Shown in pieces: positions 11,600-24,770 of a stretch of DNA of 64,000 nucleotides; within the stretch, counting starts at the first letter, position 1; every line of letters begins with the position of its first letter. The stretch covers positions 34,285,499-34,349,498 of the forward strand of contig OZ038509.1 in the NCBI GenBank assembly GCA_964036315.1. The letters run 5' to 3'. The stretch comes from Acanthosepion esculentum. Taxonomy: Eukaryota > Mollusca > Cephalopoda > Sepiida > Sepiidae. A program made the position numbers and the translations under genes. Under the pieces are notes generated by a model. The model was not told where the DNA came from. It did no database searches and was given only the letters and a program-made list of their open reading frames with translations.

Positions 11600-12480
11600 G
11601 TTTTTATATATTTGATATTTCAGACCACCTCGGTCCTTCCTCAGAAATTAATTGAATAACTGTATTTGGGAGTTTGTTTACAATTAGCGTTCGTCGCGGG
11701 ACGCGGACGTCACGTGATGTGGAATGCAACTGTGTTTGAATTTTTTGACGTAAATCTAACGATAGTATTTTAGATGTTGTTTAAAAGGGTTTTTTAACTA
11801 TATCTAAAAAAAAATTTTAACTATTGAAATATTTATACAGATTTAAAATTTAAAAAGTCTTTGTTTAACCCTAGTTTATATGTGTCTAATTTTAAAATCC
11901 AGTATTTCTCTTTCTTTCTTCGTGTGTATGTTGAGGTAAAACCCGAGTCTATCAATAAACATTTACAGTTGTCTAATGAGTGTCCTGATTGATTAAAGTG
12001 TTCAGCTATGGGGGAATAAGTATTGTTTTGACGTATGGATAGTTTGTGGTTGCTGAAACGAAATATAAGATTAGTTCCAGATTCGCCAATATATCCACTA
12101 TTAGGACATATTGTGCAGAATAGGTAGTAAATTATATTATGGCTATCACAGGTGAGGTGAGGTGGATGTATTTTGATTTTGGAGTTGGGTATAGAAAATA
12201 CACTATCGGTTATTAGGTGTTTGCAAACAAGACAACGAGTTTTATTACATTTATAATTTCCTGTTTGGTTTGTATTATTTAGATATTTGGTAGAGGTGAG
12301 GATAGCTGATAAGTTAGGTGTTTTTTTTTTCGTTGATGGGTGGTTTAGCAAAAATGTCTTTAATTTTTTTTGTTAGATTGGAGGTTCTTGTAGTCATTTT
12401 TTAAATTGTGAATAAGTGTGTGGGAATATTGATTGTGGTTAAAATCCGATTGTTGTTGTTTTTACTTTTCTTGTATGTGA
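11600..12480 (-). pseudogene. Penelope-like element C-terminus (GIY-YIG)
   Basis: The minus-strand frame 12351-11833 encodes a GIY-YIG endonuclease domain of Penelope type. A Cys cluster CNKTRCLVC is followed by YYLFCTICPNSGYIGESG, then FRFSNHK, IAEHFNQSGH and a C-terminal KEKYWILKLDTYKLGLN. In this family the domain nicks DNA to prime reverse transcription; the RT that should precede it is missing. Upstream, KDIFAKPPINEKK reads in another frame, so an indel in the A-run at about 12318-12330 broke the protein. Past the stop, minus-strand 11646-11606 has a hammerhead-like CTGAGGA...GGTCTGAAA segment, where Penelope terminal repeats are known to carry hammerheads. No complete copy is here. Confidence 0.8.
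11606..11646 (-). ncRNA. hammerhead-like remnant in Penelope-like 3' region
   Basis: Minus strand: CTGAGGA (position 7 is variable in hammerheads), a GACC/GGTC stem, an extra T, then GAAA. Stem I and the cleavage site are not clear. The position, just downstream of the GIY-YIG ORF, fits the known location in Penelope elements. Confidence 0.4.
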
Positions 12481-12493
12481 GAAGTGTGTTACG

Positions 12494-12497
<4 letters not shown>

Positions 12498-12561
<64 letters not shown>
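12498..12561. repeat. (TA)n microsatellite
   Basis: Uninterrupted TA array. Confidence 0.97.
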
Positions 12562-12564
<3 letters not shown>

Positions 12565-13260
12565 TATGTGTACAGGGATTAGTATAAAGCTACAAATTAA
12601 ATTTTAGATTAATAATATTTTAATTTTAGAGATACATTACTAACTTATACTATTTCTTGATATACCTAATTTATGTAATCGGTACCTAATAGTTTTTATT
12701 AATTTTTGACGCAAATCTTTTTTTTTTTATCTGATTCAAGCAGAGCATTAGACAGTTTAGAAACTCTTCTTACTGACTATAGTAGCCGTGACACGTTGAG
12801 TCACTGAAGCTTCAGGTTATAAAACATTGAATTTTATTTCAACACTGAAAGAAAAAAAATGATGAAAAAGAAGGAAATTATCTGTTTGAAGGAAATTGAA
12901 ATAAAAATACTTAATATATAAACAACACGCATTTTTTAATTTTATTCACTTTGATTTTTTTTATAAATCAGATTAATTTAAAAGTATATTTTTTTTAATA
13001 TGTCAAGAAATATTTTTAATTCATATTCACCTGAAAAATATACATTTGTTTTAAATATGGTAAAAAATACTTTTTTGTTTTAATATTTAAAATAGTGTTT
13101 GTTTAATGAAAGCTGAAATCCCGCAATCACAGAGATGGAAAGAGGGAGAGATGGAAAGAGAGAGAGAGTTGGCAAGAGAGAGTTGGAAAGAGAGAAGTGG
13201 AGATAAACTTAAATCATTATGCGCCCGACGGCCGACGTATGCCCGATTCGCAGACGTTTA
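12562..13260. other. unassigned AT-rich stretch
   Basis: No gene seen; imperfect GGAAAGAGAGAG repeats at 13135-13200. Confidence 0.4.
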
Positions 13261-13262
13261 GT

Positions 13263-13264
13263 AT

Positions 13265-13331
<67 letters not shown>

Positions 13332-13410
13332 GAAGAAGAAAAAGAAACAAAGAGAAATGCAGTAGTAGTAATAGTAATGATGGTGGTGGTGGTGGTGGTG
13401 GTGGTGGTGA
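13263..13410. repeat. (GATA)n and (TGG)n microsatellites
   Basis: GATA array at about 13265-13331 and TGG array at 13378-13408. A frame across the TGG tract is poly-Val only. Confidence 0.95.
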
Positions 13411-13845
13411 TAGTCACTTCTCGTTTATGTTTTAAATGCACTTTTGTTATTTATTTATTTGTAATTTATATACAATGTTTGATAAGCTATAAAATACAAA
13501 CACTTATAATAAACTTTTCTTTAAATATTATTAGTAACGATATGGCAACAGAGAAGTTGCACTCTTCAAGAAACAGTTTAATATTTGATAAACTTAAAAT
13601 AAAACTCAAATAGACAAATACAGCTGTATAATAGGGTTATAACGTTATATAATGAAAATTTTATGTTTAAAAAAAGCTTATTTAAAATAATAAAAAAAAG
13701 CCCATAGAAAATTAAAGTAGGTCACAACGATGTGATTAAGGTTGAATTTTACAGAACAGACAAATTATAGACATGAATGAAATAAAATAAAAATTCAGAC
13801 TGATATGATTGAAAAAAAAAAGTAAAAAAAAGTAAGATTTTAATT

Positions 13846-14060
13846 TCAAAAGGTTAATTTCAGTTCAGGGTTGAATTTAATGTCAAAAGACCGTTAGGTG
13901 ATGAAACATGATTTAACATGTCCCTATAAGCAACAGACTTTATCTCAGATGACACCCACCCCCATTCCCTGTCTGCGTCGCACCCTGTATTTCTTTCTCT
14001 ACGTCCCTCTCTTTCTTTCTTTTTATCCTCTATGTCACTCTTTCTGTTTCCCAAGTGTGA
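13846..14060 (+). repeat. dispersed direct repeat, copy 1
   Basis: Matches 14780-15012 in the same orientation, including a GTTAGGTGATGAAACATGAT segment, then CTTTATCTCAGATGAC and a pyrimidine-rich tail. Non-coding. Confidence 0.6.
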
Positions 14061-14779
14061 CAGATGTCATACATTAGTACAAGTGTATATACAGATATTT
14101 TCTTAAATCATTCTATATCTACAATTCATTAATTTTGCTAATGTTTATTTTTAAACATAATTAAAGGACACAGATTTAAAATTTGGAAACGCAGATCTTT
14201 TCTGTTAATTCATGTAAAAAGTTACTTAGCGCAAATATAAGTTCACCTCAGGAAATTATAAATTATAAATATAAATTTGTTTTTTATGAAATTTTTGGCA
14301 CTTTTTTGAAATAATAAATTTTAAATCAAAATTTTATTTTTAGCTTGCCCCATAACAACTCCAACCCTCAGAATGAAAAATTACAAAAAATCAGGGAGTT
14401 ATTCACATTTCTTAAGTGCGGGTGATATTAGAGGTATTCACAAGGATTTTTTTTATAATTAAAAAAAGTAAATTAAAAATCTGTTTTTGATTTGTTTATC
14501 AGGATGAACGTGAACTTAGAAATTTGGGGCAAACGCACTGGAAGGGAGAATTTGGTGTGAATTTCAGTAAATATAAATCTTTTTGTTTTGAGCTGAATTA
14601 ACAGAAAAGACTCGGAAACCCTAAAATATTGGCATATTTCAGATGATATTTCTCCTACCTTTTTTTAATGCTAATAATTGCATGTTGTAATTTATAACTC
14701 ACTTTGCTTACTGGCCACGTCTGATTTTTAACAGAAAATACAATTCAAACGATTCTATTATTTTATAATTATTTGAATT
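14061..14779. other. unassigned AT-rich stretch
   Basis: No gene seen. Confidence 0.4.
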
Positions 14780-15012
14780 TTAACTTTCAAAAGGTCACTT
14801 GCAGTTCATGGACAAATTTGTCTTCAACTGATTGTTAGGTCACGAAACATGATTTAACTAAAATATAACCTCTCTACAAGCAACTGCTTTTATCTAAGAT
14901 GACCCCTATACCTCTCTATCTTTCTGTTTACCTCTCCAACTCCAACTTCCCTGTGTCTGGTCTCTCTACCTCCCTCTTTTTCTGTTTTACTTTCTGTTCC
15001 CCCTCTTTCTCT
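14780..15012 (+). repeat. dispersed direct repeat, copy 2
   Basis: Second copy of the 13846-14060 repeat. Its pyrimidine-rich tail runs to the (AAT)n tract where the next LINE begins. Confidence 0.6.
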
Positions 15013-15051
15013 TTTGCCTCTCAACTAAGCGGCGTGATAAGCCTGATGAAG

Positions 15052-15052
<1 letters not shown>

Positions 15053-15113
<61 letters not shown>
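15053..15113. repeat. (AAT)n microsatellite
   Basis: About 20 AAT units at the 5' junction of the best-preserved LINE C-terminus. Another AAT tract follows the element at 16041-16053. Confidence 0.97.
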
Positions 15114-16053
15114 GACAAATGCGACCGACCAGATAAAGAAACAATGGCAAGATAAACCGCTCCATGGCCAATACTCTGCCCGTACCAAACAAGCTGACGT
15201 AGACAAAAACCGCACCCATCAGTGGCTACGTAGTACAGGGTTGAAAGGTGAAACTGAAGGTTTTATCATTGCTGCACAAGACCAATGCTTGTTAACTAGG
15301 AATTATCAAGCACATATACTAAAATACTGTGTTAGCCCAAGATGCAGATTCTGTGACAAATATCCAGAAACCATTGATCATCTTATATCAGGTTGCACGA
15401 TATTGGCACCCACTGAATATAAAACCCGGCATGACAGAGTGGGCCAATATCAGCACTGGAAAATTTGCAACTTCTATGGGAAGGAAACTGGAAGAAACTG
15501 GTACGAACACCACCCTGACCCGGTTACGGAGATAGGACCTGTTACAATTCTATGGGACTACACAATACACACTGACAGAACAATCAAAGCCAACCGCCCA
15601 GACATTGTTATTAAAGACCCCAAACAAAATAAGTGCCTCCTTATTGATATGGCAGTCCCTGCAGACTGCAATGTATCTTTGAAGATATTCGAAAAACTGT
15701 CAAAATACAAGGACCTTGAAATAGAAATCTTAAAAATGTGGCACATGGGAACCTCAACAATCCCTGTTGTAGTTGGCGCCCTTGGACTGGTTGGAAAAGA
15801 TTCCAGTAGGCTGATTGAAGGGATCCCTGGAAGTCCATGCCTCAAAGAGATAGAAAAAATTGTTCTGACAAGTACAGCCCACACTTTACGAAGGGCTTTA
15901 TCTATGTAATTATTATTTTATTTTATTTTAATTTTTTTTTTTTTTTGCAGTGGAAAGTGTGATGATGCCATTTCTAACATTAGGTCCCTGGGCGGGACCC
16001 GGATAGAAATGTGTAAACGCCAGATATCAAAGGAAATAAAAATAATAATAATA
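15107..16053 (+). mobile_element. RLE-type LINE, intact C-terminal endonuclease region
   Basis: Open from the AAT tract to TAA at 15907-15909, about 266 codons of element sequence. Order: a KPLHGQYSARTKQADVD segment, a zinc knuckle CRFC...H...C (CX2CX8HX4C, near 15342-15400), WYEHHPDPVTE, then the restriction-like endonuclease core RPDIVIKD...LLIDMAVP (PD near 15598, LID near 15645) and ALGLVGKDSSRLIEGIPGSP. R2/R4/Dong-type LINEs have this zinc-finger plus endonuclease end after the reverse transcriptase; the enzyme nicks the target for priming. The RT itself is absent (5' truncation). The 3' UTR has a GGTCCCTGGGCGGGACC hairpin and ends in AAATAAAAATAATAATAAT. Open upstream frame through the AAT tract is not part of the element. 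Confidence 0.88.
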
Positions 16054-16793
16054 GAACCAAAGCCTCGAAACCAGATGCTATCGCTGTCACATAATCAAGG
16101 ATGGAACTAACCCAAAAGGCAGGATCTGCGTAAAATATGATGAAACTGTCAGCCATATTATCTCAGGATTCCCGGAACTGGCAAAAAATGAATATACCCA
16201 GAGACATAACAAGGTAGCGACATATGTGCACTGGAAGACACACAAAAAGCACAAAATCGAAACCACTTAGAGATGGTATGACCACTAACCAGACACAATT
16301 ACCCCAAAAACGAGGGAACTATCCTCTGGGACATGCCAATTCAAGCCGACAGGGAAATAAAAGCCAATAGACCTGATAGTGTCATAAGAGACAAGAAAGT
16401 CAGGAAGTGTATGCTTATTGTCATAGCAGTACCATCTGAGAGAAACGCCTCCACAAAAATTATCGAGAAATTGTTCAAATACAAGGACCTGAAGATCGAG
16501 ATTAACAGGATGTGGGGAATGAAGACTGAGACGATATCAATAGTAGTCGGAACTCTGGGCCTCGTGAGAAAAGAAATGGAGAATTTTACTAAGTTGTATG
16601 TTGGTTTCCCAGATACATCAACATACAACTTAGCCAGAAGGTCGCCCTACTAGGAACATCCCATAAACTAAGAAAAGTGCTATCAATTAAATGACAATTC
16701 TCGTATAGGGACTAAGGACCATAGTTTGGATGCGGCTCTACCGGATACACAGCAGGAAACATAACATACACAAAGAAGAATACTACTAATAAT
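16054..16793 (+). pseudogene. second RLE-type LINE C-terminus, decayed
   Basis: Starts directly after the AAT tail of the previous copy. Several frame breaks, then an open stretch 16333-16653 with IKANRPDSVIRDKKVRKCML, IVIAVPSERN, KYKDLKIEINRMWGMKT and VVGTLGLV. This is a different subfamily of the same endonuclease. The expected LID reads LIV, so the conserved Asp is lost. The upstream zinc-knuckle region (about 16075-16170) is still recognisable. An AAT-like tract (16783-16795) closes the element. Confidence 0.75.
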
Positions 16794-16795
16794 AA

Positions 16796-17895
16796 CAACC
16801 TACTGAATGGATTCCTGCAGTGACGCCTCAAGGGTTGCTGGCTGAAATTCTACGCAGTTACAAGTATAATTCTTTAAAATTTTCACAAGGAGAAAATCTG
16901 AAAATGTCGAATAACGAATTTATTGCAATATACAATTTAATACAAGCCGAAGAAAACATTTATTATCCTACTTGAAACTTTTTTTGTCTTTAGATCTGCA
17001 AATATTTGCATGGTACTTTCTACACCGATCTTCTTTACAAGATCATTTTCCATTGAAAATTAGCCAAAGAATTTAATGTCTTGAATCATGGGCGATCGCA
17101 AGTATTTTAATAAGCTGGAAGATCCGAAACACATGACATGGCGGCAGGGTGGCGCCCTCGATCTTGATGGTACCCTGGGCGACAGTCATAAGCCGGCTCT
17201 GGATTCTTGAAATGAAAAAAATAAATAAATAAAATAAAATAAATAAAATATTAATTAATTTTTTTTCATGGCTGCAGGTGTAATTATCTAACAATATTCT
17301 GCCTTTTGTCTTCTCTTTGAGTAAAAATGTAAAATTTATCTTTTAGTGTCTAGTAGTTTGAGAGATGACCGGAAATGTATATATATATATATATATTTCC
17401 TTACCTCTACCTCTTTGTTTAATGAATTCTTTGATAGTCCCCCTGCCAAACTCTAGTCTAATGTCCAGCCTACCCCATAAAATTTGATAAGTATCTGTCG
17501 TTGGCGACGGAGAGTTGAACATTTGTGGAAATCACTTGTGCCATGCTTCGAAAATGTAAGAACTGGTAAATGTACCATTTTAATTTTTTTCAACTATACT
17601 TTTCCTGTACTTCTTCTGTACTATGATTTTAAATCCCTTTGACTCAATTTAACTTTAATTCTTTCATTTGGATTTCCCTTTTCTCTTTCCTTTTTCTTCC
17701 CCCTTTTTTTATATAACTCTATATACTAAAATCTGATACCCCCACCCCGTGAGTTGTCACTCCGACTTATACTAAGTTAAAACTTAGTATAGTCTACCAC
17801 AGTGAATACAATACACTTTTATGAACTATTCTACCTCCGATATATCATGTTGGACGTGCTTTTGGTCCTTTTTCCAGAGGTCGTCCTAAAGCTGG
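16796..17895. other. unassigned; small TA tract at 17376-17397
   Basis: No recognised gene. A GC-richer patch at 17130-17215 gives a minus-strand peptide around MTVAQGTIKIEG that I do not recognise. Confidence 0.35.
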
Positions 17896-17899
17896 TAAC

Positions 17900-20446
17900 T
17901 TGAACATAATTACCCCTTGGCGGTCAAGGTTAAAACGCAAATCTCTACCAATTTCAATGAATACGAATAAAATTTCATACCGGATCGGTCGTCACCCGGG
18001 TCAACAAGGGCCGCGTCCATCAGAGAGGAACCAGTCTGAGGACGAAAAATCTGTCACTGGAACAAACTCTTCTGCAAACGAAGAGACACTAGGTCACCAA
18101 AACCGGATTATTGCCAACCTTGGACCAATTGACTCAATACCAAATCGGCTAATAAAAAGAAAACGAACGAAATGGTCCTGCGAAGAGTATCGACAATTCA
18201 TGGCATCATTCTTCACTGCACTCAAAACCCCAGCAAAGAACACCACCAATCAAACATACCAAATATGGAGAAGTATGGTGGGAAATGATATAAGGCCTAA
18301 CATCAATCCAAACATGCTTGCTTAATGTCCGTAGGGACATTATGCGAAACAACAGACTTTCAAAGACAGAAATAGATAGGATACAATTAGATATAAGACA
18401 AAATACTATGACCCATCACTCAAACTGTAATGAGATGAATGTAGAAATAAGTAATGTGACAGAAGATGAGGTAAAAACTAAAACAAATGAAATGCGAAAT
18501 AACCTCCCAGGAAATAAAATCAAAGACTCTATCTTAAACATAACCTGCAGTTCTCCAGACAATGTCACGGAGGATGATTCCAGATACATTAAGTTAGAAT
18601 TCCTTGAAAACCAAAAATCTGAAATCACCGAAGCGAAAAACCACGTCATCCAAGTACTCAGCAGAGTAACTTTCATACAATTGTCAGAAAGAGACCAGCT
18701 ACCCAAAATCCATATGACGAATTCCAACAAGCACATTGTGAAAATATTCAACGCTGCTCTGGAAACACTGTTAACAGATAAACCACCGGGAAACATCACT
18801 GAAGTTAACAACGTCATATACGCAACAGCTTTAGCAGCGACTCGGAAGCTTGGGATCAAGACAATAAATAAAGTTAACAGACATAGAAAGCCAGCTTGGA
18901 AAGCAAAATTGTTACGAGAAATAAAACAAATCAGATGTGAGCTTTCTATATTAGATGAGCTCACCAGAAACCCTAATATTTCCACACGCAAGTGCAAAAA
19001 GATCAAGAGGAAATACAAAATTAAATCCCTACTTGACATTCCATCAACCACGGAAATGCTGAAGCAGAAACTTCAGCTAAAGGCACAGAGAACAAGACGA
19101 TACGAAAAACGTTGTAGGTTCTATCGCCAAAATAAACTATTACAAACGGACCTTATGAAATTTTACAAGGAAATTGGAAAAACTCCTATATATGTCGAAA
19201 GGCAATCCACCGATTGATAATGTACAGACATTTTGGGAAAATATTTGGAGCAGCCCGAAGGAATATAACCAAAACGCAGAATGGATCCGACGTGAAGAAG
19301 AACGAATGCTGGATACACCTCTGCAAGAATGGGAAAATATATCCACAGATGATGTTAGGCAAGCTCTAACGAAATCCCAAAAATGGAAATCCCCAGCAAA
19401 TGACAAGGTTCCCAATTTCTGGTTTTATCATCTCTCATCTATCCACAATATCCTTGCGAAAACATTATGAAAGCTTGTAAATAATCCCAATAAAATCCCG
19501 GAATGGATTACTGAAGGTATTCCATACCTCATACCAAAAGCAAGTGAAACAGACGACCCGAAAAATTATCGACCGATAACATGTCTCTCCACAACGTACA
19601 AGTTGATCACGTCTGTCCTGACGAACCGTGCTTACTCTTTTTCGAAACAAACAGCATTCTTCCGCTGGAACAGAAGGGATGCAGGAGGGGTTCATATGGC
19701 TGCAAAGATCAAATACTGATAAATAAAATGATCCTGGAAAATTGCAGAAGTCGTAGAAATCTTAGCGCAGTGTGGATTGATTATCGTAAAGCCTTTGACA
19801 GTGTTCCACATTCTTGGATCCTTAAGACTTTGGAAATGTACAAAGTCTCCCCTGTGGTATTAAATTTCCTTAAGCACAGCATGGGAATGTGGAACACCAA
19901 ACTATACCTTAGTCACACCAGAGGCACTGCCATATCCAACCGACTAAATATCCGACGTGGAATCTTTCATGGATACTCTCTGTCACCCCTTCTGTTTTGT
20001 TTGTCCTTAATCCCCCTTACGCATGAACTGAACAACAGTAGCTATGGTTACAAAATAAGTAAGAAAATATTCAATCACCTACTCTACATGGATGATCTCA
20101 AACTCTTTGCCAAAGACGACAATGAGTTGAAGGGCCTCCTCAATATTGTAAAATACTTCAGTGACGACATAGGTATGAACTTCGGATTGGATAAATGTGC
20201 AAAAGTTACATTCAAGATAGGTAGAATTACAGAAGCAAAATACTAAAAAAGAAAGCAAAGACATGCAACCGACCAGATAAAGAAACAATGGGAAGATAAA
20301 CGACTTCATGGCCAATACTCTTCCCGTACCAAACAAGCTGACGTAGACAAAAACCGTACCCATCGGTGGCTATGTAGTGCAGGGTTGAAAGCTGAAACTG
20401 TAGGTTTTATCCTTGCTGGACCAATGCTTGTTAACTAGGAATTATA
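17900..20446 (+). pseudogene. RLE-type LINE with N-terminus, RT, internally deleted
   Basis: The longest copy of this class. 17900-18325 carries an N-terminal Lys/Arg-rich, Myb-like stretch (RKRTKWSCEEYRQFM). A frame change near 18320 leads into 18318-19217 (NVRRDIMRNNRLS onward). The RT starts with WKSPANDKVPNFW (about 19386), has a TGA at 19468-19470, PKNYRPITCLS, another frame change near 19660, then GCRRGSYGCKDQ, IDYRKAFDSVPH and the catalytic box YMDDLKLFAKDD (about 20086-20121). The frame ends at 20246, and the C-terminal QWxDK...KQADVDK region follows almost at once (20255-20440), so the thumb was deleted. It stops before the zinc knuckle. At least three frame breaks make it inactive. 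Confidence 0.85.
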
Positions 20447-20507
20447 GTGCATGAAACTCAACTCAGTCCTGTGCTAACGACGAGGAAAAATTGATATTTA
20501 TTATTAT

Positions 20508-21285
<778 letters not shown>

Positions 21286-21289
21286 CCTA

Positions 21290-22130
21290 CAAAACCATAT
21301 CAATCGGTCTTCAAATATACTTGGGGAACTACAGAATACTGGATTATGATTTGTGTCAAAGAACATGAAAGAAACAAGAAAGTTTATTCAGTTATAAAGG
21401 AATCCAACAAATTCAAAAGGAAATTTCAAGTAGGTGAAGGATTGCAAATGAATCATAATACACCTACTGCAGCGGCAAAGAACGTAAAACACACAGCAAA
21501 TGCCAGGTCCCAAATGCAGAAACGATGTCAAGATAAGCCTCTTAATTGTCAATACTGTGTCCCTACCAAACAAGCTGATGTAGCAAACCCCATTACTATC
21601 AGTGGTTACATAGTGCAAGGTTAAAAACTGAATCCGAAGGTTTTCTTCTTACTGCACATGACCGATGATTTCTAACCAGAAATTACTAAGCACACATACT
21701 GAAAAATTACGTTAACCCAAAATTCAGATTCTGTGATAAACGTCCCGAAATAATTGAATGAACATCACCCAGATCCGGTTCATAAGATCAGGAACAATTT
21801 TATGGGTCTTTACAATACACACAGACGTAATAATCAAAGGTAATTGCCCATATATATTGATCAAAGAATGTGCTTTCTTATTGACATAAATCTCTGTAGA
21901 TTGTAATGTACCTTTGAAGATCTTTAAAAAAAACTATCAAAATACAAGGATCTTGTAGTAGAAATCTAAAAAATGTGGCACATGAGAACATCAGTAATTC
22001 CAGTTGCCGTTGGAGCACTCGGATTGACTAAAAAACGTTCCGATAGGGATTCCTGGTAGAACATGCCTGAAAGAAATACAAAAATTGTACTCACAAGTAC
22101 AGTTCACCCGGAAGGTGATTTATATATAAC
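21290..22130 (+). pseudogene. RLE-type LINE fragment, thumb to endonuclease, decayed
   Basis: Reads TTEYW...KEHERNKKVYSVIK, KFKRKFQVGEG, then KHTANARSQMQKRCQDKPLN and KQADV. This is the RT-thumb region that the 17.9 kb copy has lost. Further downstream, broken matches to the zinc knuckle, the MWHM region and the C-terminus follow to about 22130, ending near an AAT tract. It is the inverted partner of 6385-6955 over its 3' half. Confidence 0.7.
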
Positions 22131-22139
22131 AGAAACACA

Positions 22140-22385
22140 ATGAAATAATAATAATATCCAAAGTATGATAAATTAGAGCAATCTACCCACGTGGACTGAA
22201 TAAACGGTTCTGCTCGAAATTCCAACAAATATCAAAATGAAGAAGGCCAGAGGATACAACGGCCGAAACTTACAACGGTTGAGTATGACAATATAAAAGG
22301 GGACAACTAGTTACAATACCTCATTTCAGAAATATAGACAAATATAACACTTCTTTTGAAACTTTCTCTTTTTGTTTATTTTATG
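22140..22385 (+). repeat. dispersed repeat with hammerhead-like core, inverted partner
   Basis: Reverse complement of 6000-6265, with GAAGAAGGCC...CGGCCGAAAC at about 22240-22273. The first bases of the core (CTGA) are changed to AATGA, so it cannot be a working hammerhead. Confidence 0.6.
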
Positions 22386-23400
22386 TATTGTATTTTATTT
22401 ATTATTTTTGATAATAATAACAATAATAACAATAATAATAATAGTAATAATAATAGCACTTCAAATGAAACTTTCTCTTTTCGCCTAATTCTATCAACAA
22501 TCAAATGCGCTTTATGACAAGTGTTGTAAACACGTATATTTCTTGAAAATGCGTCTTTTAAATTATATTCCGAGTAAACTTAGCAGTTCTAAACGAAAGG
22601 GGAATCTCTTATATTTGCTTACGTGATCATCATGGAAGTGCTGATTACAAAGTTTTCACCATCACTCGACCTTTGTCCATTATAGCCTCCTCTCAGTATT
22701 TGTCGTAGAAGCGTTCCTTCAATTACAAATCCATTTCGACAAATAATCTCTATCTGATTTCGACGATCGCTGCGCGTCATTGACAAGGACAGATGCTACG
22801 AGCAATGGCAGATACAACGTGAGACGACGGCGACTCAGATATGTTTGTCACGAATTCCTAACCAATTCCTGAAACTATCTACAGAAAAAATAGGACTGAT
22901 GGGACATGCTGATTCGAATACTTCGGGGTCACTCACTAATATAGCCTTACGGAATAACGCTGTAAGGTCTTCGATCCAAGTTTAAGATGAATAGGGTTGT
23001 TAACGGTTGCTAATTCAAACGATAGACATTGATAAAGTCGATATTATACAAGTGACATTTCTAAGAATTATTAGATTGTCATGATAATTTGGAATATTGC
23101 GGTGTCGCATAAGGTTACATCATTAGGATTCTTTTACAGAAGTACAATTTTGCTTATAATTTCCAGTATTTTGTAGTTTGAAAACCCGTCTTTATTTTTA
23201 TTTAAAGTGTATATTTTCAGTGGATGTGTTGTTTTCACTTGTTGCCCTCGTTTGCGTAATATTTTATTTCGATGTTTACAAACTCTATCAACTTATTTAA
23301 CCCCTGCAACATTGTTTTTTTTTTATTTTTTTTTTACTTCAGACCAACCTCATCGATAATGCAGATCAATGTTCATGGTGACGCCAAAGAAAAAAATGTC
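22386..23400. repeat. inverted duplicate block, right copy
   Basis: Reverse complement of the 4115-5215 block. The AAT-type array at 22410-22450 corresponds to the place where the left block carries the LINE at 5311-5943, so this copy shows the empty insertion site. No coding frame recognised. Confidence 0.65.
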
Positions 23401-23789
23401 AATGACTGCGAACTCCATTCAAAAATCAACTTGAGTCACATAACAAAACTAATATTTTTATTTTAGATTTATTATCGACGAATATGGCCTCAAAAACATA
23501 CGTGAGATAAAATACACTTATTCAGAAGAAAAACTATTAGACAAGGGAGTCGAGGAAAGTAAAAAGAAATAACTAAAAATTCAAACGCTTTCTCAGATGA
23601 AGACGGAACTTGAAGCGACAGACATTATTCTAATGAATGCTGAGAATGTCATGGATAGAGTTACATTTACAAAAATACGAATTACAAAGAAAAACCACTA
23701 ACAATCAAAAAGAGACGGTTTTTTTAGGGGGACACATAATGCGGCAAGAAAACTTGGAGAATCGATCAAGCTGGGAAAATAGAGCGTGC

Positions 23790-24500
23790 GATGGATAAAT
23801 TGTCTTCTAAATATGAAATAACACTGACATCTCTTTTTGACAGATATATTTACCAAAATTACATAGAAACATCTTGAAATACTAAAGAGTAAAATTATTC
23901 AATAAAATCCCCATTGGCTTCAACGAGACGACATCGGAATCTCTTTCATCTCTTCTAGACGATCTTTGTTCAAGTTGGTGAATGCTGTCATAATCCTTGA
24001 CGTCAGTTCATCTTTGGTGTTACAAGGAGTTTACTTGATCTCTCGCTCAACTGCGTCCCATACATAATAACCAAGGGGCTTGCAAGTCTGGGAAGTTAGG
24101 TGGCAAGATGTAAGGCGTGATTTGGTCGCAGGAATTGTCTGACTTGTTTCTCCTGCTCGGGTGATATGGCGCAGTGTATTGTTGCTAGACAGGATCCTCC
24201 AGCAGCTACTCTCTTGACCCAGGGCAGCACTACCTCCTCAAGGCACTTGATGTAGGCCCCCGTGTTCAGTCTAAGGCTATGTGGGAAATGAATTGAAGCA
24301 TAACGTCGCTATCACTAGTGATCACTCCAAACACCTTCGTAATCACCATTAGGCTCATCCAACTCTTTGCAAATCTTCTGAACTGTGCTCAGATTGACAC
24401 CCAAACACTCTGAAATGTTCATATTGCAATTTCCGGTGCGAATATCAAGCAGTCCAGCATTCTGTTTCCAAATTTCTGGCGGAGTGATTTGCGCCATTGT
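23790..24500 (-). pseudogene. mariner-type transposase, internally deleted
   Basis: Minus strand. It starts at ATG near 24497 with an N-terminal helix-turn-helix segment (NCNMNISECLGVNLSTVQ, then KELDEPNGDYEG). It then jumps to a C-terminal part: LRLNTGAYIKCLEEVVLPWV, KRVAAGG and further decayed sequence with stops. The region with the first catalytic Asp is deleted. The same family is at 45100-45943, and both share an end sequence CGATGGRTAAATTGTC (here near 23790-23806), probably the terminal inverted repeat. The other end is not recognisable. 23460-23790 between this and the duplicate block shows nothing clear. Confidence 0.75.
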
Positions 24501-24616
24501 GCTCTTTTTCTTATAGATGGTGCCCAGCTGACACTACGATACTGTGCAGTTGAAAAATCCAAAACAAACAACGCGCATTGACAAGAAAGTGTAGAGAACT
24601 ATAACCGTCCAAGTCC

Positions 24617-24618
<2 letters not shown>

Positions 24619-24678
<60 letters not shown>

Positions 24679-24680
24679 TA
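24619..24680. repeat. (GA)n microsatellite
   Basis: GA array followed by CAGA/GACA repeats. Confidence 0.96.
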
Positions 24681-24770
24681 CAGACAGACAGACTGACAGA
24701 CAGAAAGAGAGAGATATATTAAATAAGCAGGCAAAGTGATATGTTTATAAAAAATAAAATAAAATAACAA

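Noticed and set aside
13265..13331. CRISPR-like array
   Set aside because: Simple tetranucleotide repeat without spacers; no repeat-spacer structure anywhere in the window.
14899..15106. N-terminal part of a 336-codon open frame
   Set aside because: It is pyrimidine-rich flank plus a poly-Ile microsatellite read through into the LINE; not part of the protein.
17073..17294. Minus-strand frame with MTVAQGTIKIEG
   Set aside because: Short, no recognised domain, no supporting context.
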